Counted from the stretch's first letter, positions 16,596-25,510 are shown. The stretch: DNA of 30,558 nt from Bacteroidota bacterium (GCA_023431285.1 JAEYXN010000233.1:1-30558), one strand, 5' to 3'. Translations and numbers: made by a program. Notes: generated by a model from the letters alone, not told the origin.

Positions 16596-17350
16596 TGGCA
16601 TCCTACAAGCTAATATCCCTTCTGTTTGTCATGACCTGTCTTCCTTCTCAGGATCGTCGTGAGAAAATAACGATATATCTGATTGGAGATTCAACCATGG
16701 CAGACAAAGCGGTCACTGCTTTTCCGGAAACCGGATGGGGTATGCCGTTCATGTCAATGTTTGATACAACTGTTGTCGTCAGCAATCATGCAATGAATGG
16801 GCGAAGCACCCGCACATTCATCTCTGAAGGTCGCTGGCAGACGGTTGTTAATAGGCTCCGGCCAGGGGACTATGTCTTTATTCAATTTGGTCATAATGAT
16901 GAGTCAAAAGCAAAGACGGACCGTTACACGTCGCCTGAAGATTACAAGAAGAATTTGTTGAAGTTTGTGGCAGAGGCGAGAGCCAAGAAAGCAAAACCGA
17001 TCTTACTCACACCAGTAGCGAGGCGAAAGTTTGAGGACGGAATGATTCAGGAATCACACCCTGAATATTCACCACTAGTTGGGCAGGTAGCAGCGGCGGA
17101 GCGCGTCCCCTTCATCGATCTTGATCGGTTGAGCCGTCAACTTCTGGAAAGTTTTGGTGAAGAAAAATCCAAATTATTGTTTCTTCATCTTGGCCCTTCA
17201 GAACACCCGAACTATCCCACAGGCAAGGAAGATGATACGCATTTCAATGAGCTTGGAGCAAGACTGATCGCACAGCTCGTATTGTCGGAAGTGAGAAAAA
17301 CGGATGGTGACCTTTCCGAAAGAATTGTGAAACCAGCGGTAAAGAAGTAA
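16592..17350 (+). CDS. Rhamnogalacturonan acetylesterase, CE12-type SGNH hydrolase
   Basis: This 252-residue SGNH/GDSL esterase would remove acetyl groups from rhamnogalacturonan or homogalacturonan. Block I, GDST, is at 32-35 with nucleophile Ser34. Block II is within NHAMNGRSTRTF (Gly70), block III is GHND (100-103) and block V is DDTHFNELGA with Asp214/215 and His217. An N-terminal export signal with a cysteine (VMTC, Cys16) could be a lipoprotein signal. The ATG overlaps the preceding esterase stop in an ATGA junction, and the pectate lyase start follows 3 nt after its stop. The motif set and context support CE12 (RhgT/YesT-like) over other GDSL lipases. Confidence 0.92.
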   Translation: MMASYKLISLLFVMTCLPSQDRREKITIYLIGDSTMADKAVTAFPETGWGMPFMSMFDTTVVVSNHAMNGRSTRTFISEGRWQTVVNRLRPGDYVFIQFGHNDESKAKTDRYTSPEDYKKNLLKFVAEARAKKAKPILLTPVARRKFEDGMIQESHPEYSPLVGQVAAAERVPFIDLDRLSRQLLESFGEEKSKLLFLHLGPSEHPNYPTGKEDDTHFNELGARLIAQLVLSEVRKTDGDLSERIVKPAVKK

Positions 17351-17353
17351 TTG

Positions 17354-18676
17354 ATGATAAAGGTAGGATGCTTGTGTTGCTTATTGGTATGGACTCTGTC
17401 GGGAATCGCGCAGAACAGAAGCATTGCTTTTCCTGGTGCAGAAGGATTCGGTAAGTATGCCAGTGGCGGTCGTGGTGGGAAGCTTCTTATTGTGACAAAT
17501 TTGAACGATGATGGACCGGGCAGTTTACGAGAAGCGGTAAAAAAGAAAGGTGCCCGGACAATTGTGTTTTCTGTGGCAGGAAATATTGAGCTCAAGTCGC
17601 CACTGAATATTCGAAATGACAGTATAACCATCGCCGGTCAATCGGCACCGGGGCAGGGTATTTGCATTTCGAATTATCCCGTGACCTTGCAGGCGAACAA
17701 TGTAATCATCCGCTTTATGCGTTTCAGGCTGGGTGATGTTTCGGGTCTCGAGGCAGACGCCATCAGCGGAAACAGAGGAAATGAGAATGTAATTATTGAT
17801 CATTGTTCGATCAGCTGGGCGACGGATGAATGTGCCTCCTTTTATCGGAATAAAAACTTCACTATGCAGTGGTGTATTATATCGGAGAGTCTGAATCATT
17901 CCGTTCATACAAAAGGTGATCATGGATACGGTGGGATCTGGGGTGGAGAAGGAGCGACCTTCCACCATAATCTGCTGGCGCATCATACGAGTCGCCTTCC
18001 ACGCTTCAGTGGATCATCGACAACTCCCAATCCACCGGGTGAGTTAGTTGACTTCAGGAATAATGTAATTTATAACTGGAAGAATAATAATACTTATGGT
18101 GGTGAGAGCGGGCGTTACAACATGGTGAATAATTATTACAAGCCCGGACCGGCATCAAAGCGCAGGAATCAGATTCTGGACCCATCATCTCCTTTCGGAA
18201 GTTTTTATATGGATGGCAATGTATATGAAGGGAACGATGAGATTTCCTCTGATAACTGGAAGGGCGTTAAAGCTGAAGATTTCGATTCGCTGCGTGTACC
18301 CTCAGCGTTTTTTGTTGAGACTATTCAGGATCAATCAGCAAGGGCTGCTTTCGCTGCAGTGATCAGACATGCTGGTGCGAGCTTTCAGCGCGATGCCGTA
18401 GATGAACGGGTCATCAAGGATGTGTGCGAAGGGACCGGAACGGGTGGTAAGGCACGTGATGGCATTATCGATTCCCAGAAAGACGTTGGCGGCTGGCCTG
18501 CCCTTAAGTCGGCTCCTGCACCAACGGATTCGGATAAGGACGGCATTCCTGATAAATGGGAGAAGAAGCTTAAGCTGGATCCGGCTAATCCCGCGGACGG
18601 TCAGACATTATCGGCGAATGGTTATACCAATCTTGAGATCTATCTGAACAAGCTTGTATCCACAATCATAAATTAA
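17354..18676 (+). CDS. Secreted pectate lyase, PL1 family
   Basis: This 440-residue parallel beta-helix lyase would cleave de-esterified homogalacturonan by beta-elimination, generating the unsaturated ends used by GH105 and KduI. A signal peptide ends near GIAQ, followed by the typical PL1 opening AFPGAEGFGKYASGGRGGK. Further family text includes VIIDHCSISWATDE, GGIWGGEGATFHHNLLAHH and SRLPRFSG. The C-terminal part carries a thrombospondin-type-3-like calcium repeat, DSDKDGIPDKWEKKLKLDP, about 45 residues from the end, and a short tail. The ORF is also open from a TTG at 17351, but the ATG at 17354 is more likely. Exact subfamily and exo/endo mode are not readable. Confidence 0.92.
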   Translation: MIKVGCLCCLLVWTLSGIAQNRSIAFPGAEGFGKYASGGRGGKLLIVTNLNDDGPGSLREAVKKKGARTIVFSVAGNIELKSPLNIRNDSITIAGQSAPGQGICISNYPVTLQANNVIIRFMRFRLGDVSGLEADAISGNRGNENVIIDHCSISWATDECASFYRNKNFTMQWCIISESLNHSVHTKGDHGYGGIWGGEGATFHHNLLAHHTSRLPRFSGSSTTPNPPGELVDFRNNVIYNWKNNNTYGGESGRYNMVNNYYKPGPASKRRNQILDPSSPFGSFYMDGNVYEGNDEISSDNWKGVKAEDFDSLRVPSAFFVETIQDQSARAAFAAVIRHAGASFQRDAVDERVIKDVCEGTGTGGKARDGIIDSQKDVGGWPALKSAPAPTDSDKDGIPDKWEKKLKLDPANPADGQTLSANGYTNLEIYLNKLVSTIIN

Positions 18677-18721
18677 CGGAAAGCTTCTATCAAAAATGAA
18701 AAGGCAACATAATCAGGTCAC

Positions 18722-20113
18722 ATGAAGAATCCAGGGATCATCTTTTTTGCAATTGTTCTCTACGCATTCAGTGGATGCCAGGTGGTGGCGCAACCGGACC
18801 CATGGGCTCAGGTGGACGCGATCCTCAGCCGTATCAAAGCGCCGGTATTTCCCAATAAGGATTTCGTCGTCACAGATTATGGTGCGGTTCCTGACGGGGT
18901 TAAAGACTGCACGCAATCCTTCAGGCAGGCGATAAAGGCGTGTCACGATGCTGGTGGCGGTCGCGTTGTTGTGCCGGCGGGAAAGTATTCCACAGGAGCG
19001 ATTCATCTTTTGAGTAACGTAAATCTTCATGTCTCCAAAGGTGCGACTCTTCTGTTCAGTCAGGATACAAAAAAGTACCTCCCTCAGGTATACACCCGCT
19101 TTGAGGCGGTGGAGTTAATGAATTATTCGCCTTTGATATATGCCTTCGAGCAGGAGAATATCGCGGTGACTGGTGAGGGTGAACTTAATGGTCAGGCGGA
19201 TGACGATCACTGGTGGTACTGGAAAGGAAAATGGGGACACGGTGGAATAAATCGCCAGGCACGGGAGGTCTCGCAGCTGGAGGCAAATAACAGGCTGAAA
19301 GAGATGGCAGCTAAGGGCGTTCCTGTCAAAGATCGTATTTTTGGCGAAGGAGATTATCTGAGGTCCAGTTTTATCCAGCCCTATCGTTGCAAGAATGTTC
19401 TGATCGAAGGAGTAACCATCCGTAACTCACCGATGTGGGTGATTCATCCGGTGCTCTCCGAAAACATCACGATCAGGAAAGTGAATGTCATCAGCCACGG
19501 ACCCAACAGTGATGGGTGCGATCCTGAATCCTGTAAAGATGTTCTGATTGAGGACTGCCTGTTTGATACCGGAGATGATTGTATAGCCATTAAGTCAGGC
19601 CGTGATCATGACGGCAGGAGGGTGAATATTCCCAGTGAGAATATCATCGTAAGAAACTGTGTAATGAAGGATGGCCATGGTGGTGTAGTTATTGGAAGCG
19701 AGATTTCCGGTAACGTGAGAAACGTTTTTGCCGAGAAGTGTACTATGAGTAGTCCGAATCTTGATCGTGCCCTTCGTATCAAGTCAAACTCACGTCGCGG
19801 TGGTACTGCGGAGAACATTTACATGCGTGACGTTACAGTAGGCGATCTTGCCGACGCTGTGATTCACATTGATCTGTTCTATTCACGTGAGTCCGGAGAA
19901 TACATTCCAACTGTTCGTAATGTACACGTGAAAAATGTGACAAGTAAAAATTCTCCCTATGCGGTTTACATCAACAGCGATGAGAAGTACCCTGTTGAAA
20001 ATGTCGTCATTGAAGATTGCGCATTCGATGGGGTGCAAAAGGGCAATCTTCTGAAAGGTCAAAAGAACCTTATTTTCAGGAATGTTACTGTCAATGGAGT
20101 TAAACAAAAGTAG
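18722..20113 (+). CDS. Polygalacturonase, GH28
   Basis: This 463-residue right-handed beta-helix hydrolase cuts alpha-1,4-galacturonan bonds, or trims galacturonate from oligomers. All GH28 signatures are present: NSDGCD (262-267, Asp264), GDDCIAIKSG (284-293, Asp285/Asp286), GHG (318-320, His319) and RIK (352-354). The N-terminus has an export signal ending FSGC (Cys19), possibly a lipoprotein, or alternatively cut at VVAQ. The opening FVVTDYGAVPDGVKDCTQSF is a standard GH28 start. It lies 45 nt after the pectate lyase and 3 nt before the DUF4861 gene. Substrate could be homogalacturonan or unsaturated/rhamnogalacturonan oligomers. Confidence 0.95.
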   Translation: MKNPGIIFFAIVLYAFSGCQVVAQPDPWAQVDAILSRIKAPVFPNKDFVVTDYGAVPDGVKDCTQSFRQAIKACHDAGGGRVVVPAGKYSTGAIHLLSNVNLHVSKGATLLFSQDTKKYLPQVYTRFEAVELMNYSPLIYAFEQENIAVTGEGELNGQADDDHWWYWKGKWGHGGINRQAREVSQLEANNRLKEMAAKGVPVKDRIFGEGDYLRSSFIQPYRCKNVLIEGVTIRNSPMWVIHPVLSENITIRKVNVISHGPNSDGCDPESCKDVLIEDCLFDTGDDCIAIKSGRDHDGRRVNIPSENIIVRNCVMKDGHGGVVIGSEISGNVRNVFAEKCTMSSPNLDRALRIKSNSRRGGTAENIYMRDVTVGDLADAVIHIDLFYSRESGEYIPTVRNVHVKNVTSKNSPYAVYINSDEKYPVENVVIEDCAFDGVQKGNLLKGQKNLIFRNVTVNGVKQK

Positions 20114-20116
20114 TCA

Positions 20117-21361
20117 GTGATGAAGAAGATCCTTTTTCTTTTGATGTCCATTCTCCTTACAGGCGAACTCTGTGCACAGACGACAACCTACTCGAAGGAA
20201 TTTAAGGTAACGCTCAGTAACCCGTTAAGCGATGACCGTAACGCGGTGTTGGTTCACATCCCCTTAGCGAGCCTTCCAAAAGGATTCAATGCTAATGCTT
20301 TCGCAGTGTTTGCTGCAACAACGGAAATTGCAAGTCAATATAACTCAGTCGACAAGGATTATCGCGGTATCGTGTTCATTATTGATAAACTCAAAGGAAC
20401 AGAGAAGAAGTTGATAACGATTCGTTATTCAGAGACGGGCGAAGTAAAACATTCATATGAGAAGAAAACCCAGGCTGAGTTATCTCACAAGTTTGGAGGT
20501 GAGTGGAGGGGAAGGGAGTACATTGGTGGTACTTTCAGAAATGTCCAATATCTAAGGGTTCCCCCCGAACATAAGGATCACTCGTGGTTTATTCGTTACG
20601 AGGGCCCCGGATGGGAGTCAGATATGGTGGGGTATCGCATGTATCTCGATCAACGGAATGCTGTTGATGTGTTTGGAAAGAGGGTCACTGAGCCTGTGTT
20701 GAAGAAGATTGGCGGTGATGGTTTCGATTCCTATCACGAGCTTCAGGATTGGGGGATGGACGTTCTCAAGGTTGGTAAGTCTCTCGGGGTGGGATCCATC
20801 GGAATGCACACCAGCAGCGGAGCCGTTCGTGTGGAGAAGACCGATAGTGTTACCTGCAGAATCACTGAGGACGGAGATGTGTACTCCTCGTTTCTCACGC
20901 GGTATCTCGGTTGGGATACGGGTTCAGGAAAGATAGATCTTGACTCGCGGATTTCAATTCATGCAGGCACCCGCCTTACGCATAACCGGATTATGATCAA
21001 AGGAAGTATTGATAACCTTTGTACCGGACTGATCAAAGATGAAAAGTCAAGGCTGTTCACTAGCAAAGGTAACGCTGACAATTATGGGTACATTGCTGCG
21101 TACGGGAAACAAAGTCTGAATGATGACAATCTTGGCATCGTCATCTTCTTCAAGCCCTCATTATTTCAGGAATTTACAGAAGACAAACTGAGTCATATCG
21201 TTAAGCTCTCGCCGAAAGATGGAACGGTTGATTTCTATTACGCAGCGGCTTGGGAACTGGAGCGGAATGGAATCAAGGATGAGCCTGCCTTTATTGAGTA
21301 CGTTGAGAAAACGGCCAGGCAACTTGCTGCACCTGTTAAAATCGAAATCACAAAAAGATGA
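20117..21361 (+). CDS. DUF4861 family exported protein, function unknown
   Basis: This 414-residue protein has a signal peptide ending LCAQ (about residue 21). I recognise it as DUF4861, a family found in polysaccharide utilization loci without, to my knowledge, a settled activity. An N-terminal beta-rich segment (about 26-110) precedes a main domain with conserved-looking blocks RGREYIGGTF, GPGWESDMVGYRMYLDQRNAVD and WGMDVLKVGKSLGVGSIGM in pieces. The abundance of conserved Trp, Asp, Lys and His suggests an enzyme or carbohydrate binder. It is between GH28 and GH105, and its stop overlaps the GH105 start (ATGA), so it probably acts on the same oligosaccharides. A role as lyase, esterase or chaperone-like binder is undecided. 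Confidence 0.8.
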   Translation: MMKKILFLLMSILLTGELCAQTTTYSKEFKVTLSNPLSDDRNAVLVHIPLASLPKGFNANAFAVFAATTEIASQYNSVDKDYRGIVFIIDKLKGTEKKLITIRYSETGEVKHSYEKKTQAELSHKFGGEWRGREYIGGTFRNVQYLRVPPEHKDHSWFIRYEGPGWESDMVGYRMYLDQRNAVDVFGKRVTEPVLKKIGGDGFDSYHELQDWGMDVLKVGKSLGVGSIGMHTSSGAVRVEKTDSVTCRITEDGDVYSSFLTRYLGWDTGSGKIDLDSRISIHAGTRLTHNRIMIKGSIDNLCTGLIKDEKSRLFTSKGNADNYGYIAAYGKQSLNDDNLGIVIFFKPSLFQEFTEDKLSHIVKLSPKDGTVDFYYAAAWELERNGIKDEPAFIEYVEKTARQLAAPVKIEITKR

Positions 21362-22890
21362 TGAAGACCATTATTGCATTGTTGTTTCCTTTGATGGCTT
21401 TCGCTGCTGACCCCGGCGAGGTGCTGATCACAGTGACAAGAAACTATTCGCCTATACCAAAAAAGGACGAGGCTGTCACGGTCGCGATAGATTGGAATAA
21501 TTTGATACAGGAAATGCCTGCATTGAAGAATTCCTCTGCGGTGATCACCGACAGGAACTTTGGTCTTGAGGTGCCATATCTTGTCGTTGATGTGAACGCA
21601 GATGAACGCGCTGATTATCTCGTCTTTGAATATGTATTCCGTTCAAACGAGCCAATCTTTTCATTCTTAATCACATCAGTCTCGAAGAAGCCGGCAAAGC
21701 CCATTTCACGCAAGATCACTATCAACAAACGATTAATGATTTCGGTTTTGAAGCCTTACAATGCTATTGCCTCCAAAGCGGATCCTGGGCGGATAGCGGC
21801 GGGGTTGGTTCAAACTACTTTGGACACCTATAAAGATCCGAAGGATTTTCCCATCTACGCGCCGGACCGATGGAATTATGAGTATAGCTTTTTTCTGTTG
21901 GGTAGCTATAAGCTTGGAAAACTTATCGGGAATCCGGATTTTATAAATTATCCCAGGCGCTGGATTGACGGGTTTATTAAAGAAGACGGAGGGTTCAGAG
22001 AAGGAGTGTACGCGATGGACGAATATAAGCTCGACGATGTTATCCCTGCACGTCTTGCTATTCTGTTTCACAAAGAAACAGGTGAGCCGAAGTATAAATC
22101 GGTAGTGGATACAATTATTACGCAACTTACCCGACAGCCAAAAACCAGTGATGGTGGATACTGGCACAAAAGAATCTATGAGCATCAGATGTGGCTTGAT
22201 GGGATATTTATGGCTGACGTATTCTCAATGCACTATGCGCATGCTTACAATCAACCCGAATGGTACGACGAAGCTGTCCACCAGATCAAACTTATCTACA
22301 AGCATACGGTGGATGATCGTACTGGTTTATTATATCACGGATGGGATGAGTCAAAGAATCCTGTCTGGGCCCACCCGGAGAAAGGAACATCACCGGAATT
22401 CTGGGCTCGCGCGATCGGCTGGTACGCAATGGCGCTCGCGCAATGCCTTGATTATCTTCCGGCAGATCATCCTGAGCGAAATGATGTGATTGAAATTTTT
22501 CGTAATGTATGTAAGAGCGTAAAGAAGGTCCAGCATCCTGGAAACCATCTCTGGTACCAGGTGATAGACAAAAGTGACCGCGAAGATAATTGGCCGGAGA
22601 CATCTGCTACTGCAATGTTCGCATATGCATTCGTGAAGGGATACAATGACAGACATCTTGATGTTTCATTCCGCGACTCTGCTGTGAGAGCATACGATGC
22701 TTTGCTTGATAAGTTTGTTTTTGTGGATAAGCGTGGTGGACTCCATCTGGATCAGACCGTAAAAATAGGAACGCTTAATCCGAAAACATCCAAAGGAGAT
22801 TATCAGTACTATATTTCTACGGAACGGAGGATTGATGACTACAAAGGTCTGGCATCCTTTCTTTTTGCGAGTATCGAACTTAACAGATAA
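21358..22890 (+). CDS. GH105 unsaturated galacturonyl/rhamnogalacturonyl hydrolase with N-terminal extension
   Basis: This 510-residue exported enzyme (signal ending AFA, about residue 16) would remove the unsaturated galacturonyl residue left by pectate lyase, supplying the substrate for KduI. The (alpha/alpha)6 domain occupies about residues 145-510. It has YKLDDVIPAR (223-232), EHQMWLDGIFMAD (275-287, likely catalytic Asp281), HGWD (327-330) and WARAIGWYAMAL (349-360). Typical GH105 proteins are about 350-380 residues; the extra N-terminal ~125 residues (about 18-140) are beta-rich and resemble the N-terminal part of the DUF4861 protein encoded just upstream. A second in-frame ATG at 21361 is equally possible as the start. 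GH88 is the alternative family. Confidence 0.9.
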   Translation: MMKTIIALLFPLMAFAADPGEVLITVTRNYSPIPKKDEAVTVAIDWNNLIQEMPALKNSSAVITDRNFGLEVPYLVVDVNADERADYLVFEYVFRSNEPIFSFLITSVSKKPAKPISRKITINKRLMISVLKPYNAIASKADPGRIAAGLVQTTLDTYKDPKDFPIYAPDRWNYEYSFFLLGSYKLGKLIGNPDFINYPRRWIDGFIKEDGGFREGVYAMDEYKLDDVIPARLAILFHKETGEPKYKSVVDTIITQLTRQPKTSDGGYWHKRIYEHQMWLDGIFMADVFSMHYAHAYNQPEWYDEAVHQIKLIYKHTVDDRTGLLYHGWDESKNPVWAHPEKGTSPEFWARAIGWYAMALAQCLDYLPADHPERNDVIEIFRNVCKSVKKVQHPGNHLWYQVIDKSDREDNWPETSATAMFAYAFVKGYNDRHLDVSFRDSAVRAYDALLDKFVFVDKRGGLHLDQTVKIGTLNPKTSKGDYQYYISTERRIDDYKGLASFLFASIELNR

Positions 22891-22894
22891 AGCA

Positions 22895-23854
22895 ATGAAA
22901 GGTATTGCAGTAATTGTTCTATTTCTCATCTCGTTAAGTTGTCTGAATGCCCAGGATAAAAAAGTCACTGTGGCTTTGGATGGCAGCGGCGACTATCAGA
23001 CTATACAGGCCGCGGTCAACGCAATGCCTGACCATTCACAAGTCAGACTAACGATATTACTCAAGCCGGGTGTATACCGAGAGAAGCTGGTGATCCCATC
23101 CTGGAAAACAAAGATCGCCCTGGTAGGAGAGAATGCCGAAAAGACAATTATTGTCTGGGATGATTATTCCGGGAAGGACAATCGGAATACATTCACAACG
23201 TATACCGTGCTTGTTCAGGGGAATGACTTTTTTGCAGAGAATATCGCCTTTGAAAATTCCGCTGGTCCGACGGTCGCACAGGCCGTCGCATTACATGTAG
23301 AGGGTGATCGATGCGTATTCAGGAAATGCAGACTGATTGCCAATCAGGATACACTTTACACAGGAGTGGACAACTCCCGTCAATATTATATCGACTGTTA
23401 TATCGAAGGAACTACGGATTTTATTTTCGGTCCTGCAACGGTGGTTTTTGAGCGCTGTCATATCCATGGAAAGAAGAACTCGTATGTAACCGCGGCATCC
23501 ACGCCGGAACATCAACGGTTTGGCTATGTGTTCAAAGATTGTAAGATCACTGCTTCATCTGAAGTGCAGAGGCTTTACCTGGGCCGGCCCTGGCGACCTT
23601 ATGCAAAGACTGTCTTTATGAATTGCGAGTTGAGTGAAAAAATTTTGCCTGAAGGATGGCATAACTGGAATAAGCCCGACGCAGAGAGAACATCCTTCTA
23701 TGCTGAGTATAAATCTACTGGTAAGGGTGCAAATCCGTCAGCGCGAGTCCCTTGGTCGCATCAACTGACTGATGTTCAGGCAGCCGAATATACTCTCTCG
23801 AATATATTTGGCGGCTGGAATCCTGATCAGGTATTGAAAGCCGGCGTGAACTAA
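22895..23854 (+). CDS. Pectin methylesterase, CE8
   Basis: This 319-residue secreted beta-helix esterase removes methyl groups from homogalacturonan, opening it to pectate lyase and polygalacturonase. The CE8 active-site set is complete: Q129 in VAQAVAL, Q151 and D152 in NQDTLYTG, D175 in DFIFGPA and R231 in LGRPWRPYA. The ORF is open from 22832 but that start would overlap GH105 by 59 nt and hide the signal. The ATG at 22895 gives MKGIAVIVLFLISLSCLNAQ, a proper signal peptide, 4 nt after the GH105 stop. The mature start TVALDGSGDYQTIQAAVNA is typical of the family. Confidence 0.95.
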   Translation: MKGIAVIVLFLISLSCLNAQDKKVTVALDGSGDYQTIQAAVNAMPDHSQVRLTILLKPGVYREKLVIPSWKTKIALVGENAEKTIIVWDDYSGKDNRNTFTTYTVLVQGNDFFAENIAFENSAGPTVAQAVALHVEGDRCVFRKCRLIANQDTLYTGVDNSRQYYIDCYIEGTTDFIFGPATVVFERCHIHGKKNSYVTAASTPEHQRFGYVFKDCKITASSEVQRLYLGRPWRPYAKTVFMNCELSEKILPEGWHNWNKPDAERTSFYAEYKSTGKGANPSARVPWSHQLTDVQAAEYTLSNIFGGWNPDQVLKAGVN

Positions 23855-23900
23855 AAACAATTATCTTAGTGGGATTTTCAATTTCTTAACCGACGCGAGA

Positions 23901-25304
23901 ATGACTGCAAAGCCAGACCAGACAGAAACACTTCATGATAAAGGGCCTTCTAAAATTGGTTCGTACAGGTGGACCATCTGTGCGCTCGTTTTCTTTGCAA
24001 CTACCGTAAACTACCTTGACCGGCAGGTGCTCAGCTTGCTTCAGCCGAATCTGGAGGAACTGTTTGGATGGACGAATACTGATTATGCGAATATCACCGC
24101 GGTGTTTCAATTCACGTATGCCATCTCGATGCTCTTTGCCGGGAGAATTATAGATAAGTTGGGAACACGCTGGGGGTTTGGCTGGGCGATCATTATCTGG
24201 TCACTGGGAGCGATGATTCATGCCTGGTCTATTCCGATGGGTGAGGCTGTTGTTGCCGCAATGGGATGGGCTGGTGTTGCTGCAGTCTCGGTATCAGTGC
24301 CCGGCTTTATGATCTCCCGTGCGTTGCTGGCCTTTGGAGAGGCTGGAAACTTTCCTGCAGCTATCAAAGCGATCGCAGAATACTTTCCGAAACGTGAACG
24401 ATCTCTGGCGACCGGAATATTCAACTCAGGAGCAAACATTGGTGCGATACTCGCCCCGCTTACTGTGCCCTGGATTTATGCGAACTGGGGATGGCAGGCC
24501 GCGTTCATTATTATAGGAGGGATCGGATTTCTCTGGCTCGGATTCTGGTTGGTGATGTATGACAAACCAGAGCGTCAGAAACGTTTATCGCGTGCGGAGT
24601 TTGAATACATCCAGATCGATGAGGATGGAGCCGTGGCAGAAGTCCCCGGCGAGGAAAAAAAGGTTAAGTGGTTCCAACTGCTGGGATATCGCCAGACGTG
24701 GGCTTTCGCGTTTGGTAAATTCATGACGGATGGAGTCTGGTGGTTCTTTCTTTTCTGGTTACCCGCTTATCTAAAGGCGCAGTATGAACTTATGAATCAG
24801 GCAATAGCCCTTCCGTTGATGGTGGTTTATACAATGGCGATGGTGGGCAGTGTGGCAGGAGGCTGGTTTCCGATGTATTTCATCCGCAAGGGATACAAAC
24901 CTTACGATGGACGTATGCGCGCGATGTTGTTAATCGCTTTGTTCCCATTAATTATTCTGGCAGCCCAGCCGTTGGGCGATATCACTTACTGGATACCCGT
25001 GTTGCTGATTGGAATCGGAGCTTCGGCGCATCAGGCTTGGAGCGCTAATATTTTTACAACTGTGTCCGACATGTTTCCAAAGAAAGCCATCGGATCGGTG
25101 GTTGGAATCGGAGGGATGGCGGGTGGCGCCGGTGGGGTTGTGATCACGAAGCTTGGAGGCGGGTTGTTCGACCACTATAAAGAGCTCGGCCACATTGAGA
25201 CGGGATACACTATTATGTTTGCCATCTGTTCTGTAGCATATCTTTTTGCCTGGATGGTAATGAAATCGCTTGTGCCTTCGTATAGGCCAATTTCGGATTT
25301 GTAG
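23901..25304 (+). CDS. MFS transporter, ExuT-like hexuronate:H+ symporter
   Basis: This 467-residue inner-membrane transporter would bring galacturonate and other uronates into the cytosol for UxaC and KduI. It has the anion:cation symporter family hallmark VNYLDRQVLSLLQPNLEE in and after helix 1 (residues 37-54), the helix 2-3 loop GRIIDKLGTRWGFG, and about 12 hydrophobic segments. FGEAGNFPAAIKAIAEYFPK and GIFNSGANIGAILAPL strongly resemble ExuT-type proteins. An extended hydrophilic central loop (about 216-255) separates the halves. It follows the CE8 gene by 46 nt and is the last gene of the eight-gene run. The exact transported uronate is inferred from context. Confidence 0.93.
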   Translation: MTAKPDQTETLHDKGPSKIGSYRWTICALVFFATTVNYLDRQVLSLLQPNLEELFGWTNTDYANITAVFQFTYAISMLFAGRIIDKLGTRWGFGWAIIIWSLGAMIHAWSIPMGEAVVAAMGWAGVAAVSVSVPGFMISRALLAFGEAGNFPAAIKAIAEYFPKRERSLATGIFNSGANIGAILAPLTVPWIYANWGWQAAFIIIGGIGFLWLGFWLVMYDKPERQKRLSRAEFEYIQIDEDGAVAEVPGEEKKVKWFQLLGYRQTWAFAFGKFMTDGVWWFFLFWLPAYLKAQYELMNQAIALPLMVVYTMAMVGSVAGGWFPMYFIRKGYKPYDGRMRAMLLIALFPLIILAAQPLGDITYWIPVLLIGIGASAHQAWSANIFTTVSDMFPKKAIGSVVGIGGMAGGAGGVVITKLGGGLFDHYKELGHIETGYTIMFAICSVAYLFAWMVMKSLVPSYRPISDL

Positions 25305-25338
25305 TCATCACCCTGTCCATACGAGAGAAAGGTTGATG

Positions 25339-25377
25339 GCGATGTTTACGTCGACTTAAAAGCGATGTTTACGTCGA
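25339..25377. repeat. Two 16-nt direct repeats upstream of the GH43 gene
   Basis: GCGATGTTTACGTCGA occurs at 25339-25354 and again at 25362-25377, start-to-start spacing 23 nt, roughly two helical turns. The sequence lies 35 nt after the MFS stop and about 130 nt before the GH43 start. It could be a tandem activator site on one face of the DNA, or a small duplication. Confidence 0.6.
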
Positions 25378-25411
25378 TGTCGGATCCGGTCATTAGGTAT
25401 TGGTTTCCAAA

Positions 25412-25428
25412 GTGATATATCACGTGAT
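25412..25428. promoter_or_regulatory. Overlapping GTGAT/ATCAC palindromes, candidate operator
   Basis: GTGATATATCAC (25412-25423) is a perfect 12-bp palindrome, and ATCACGTGAT (25419-25428) is a perfect 10-bp palindrome that shares its right arm. Three GTGAT half-sites thus alternate in orientation within 17 bp. The position, 83 nt upstream of the GH43 start, fits a regulator site. No cognate regulator is identified. Confidence 0.45.
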
Positions 25429-25510
25429 TAATCTATAGTTCACAACGCGGAATGAAAAACCCTTGTATTGTCAGTGGAATTTGAGATATTGGTGTCATTC
25501 GTACACTTAT

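Noticed and set aside
22832..22894. Start of the CE8 gene at 22832, overlapping GH105.
   Set aside because: It would bury the signal peptide behind 21 polar residues; the ATG at 22895 gives a clean secretion signal.
25339..25377. CRISPR-like or mobile-element repeat.
   Set aside because: Only two copies with a 7-nt gap, no spacers of uniform length and no transposase or cas gene nearby.
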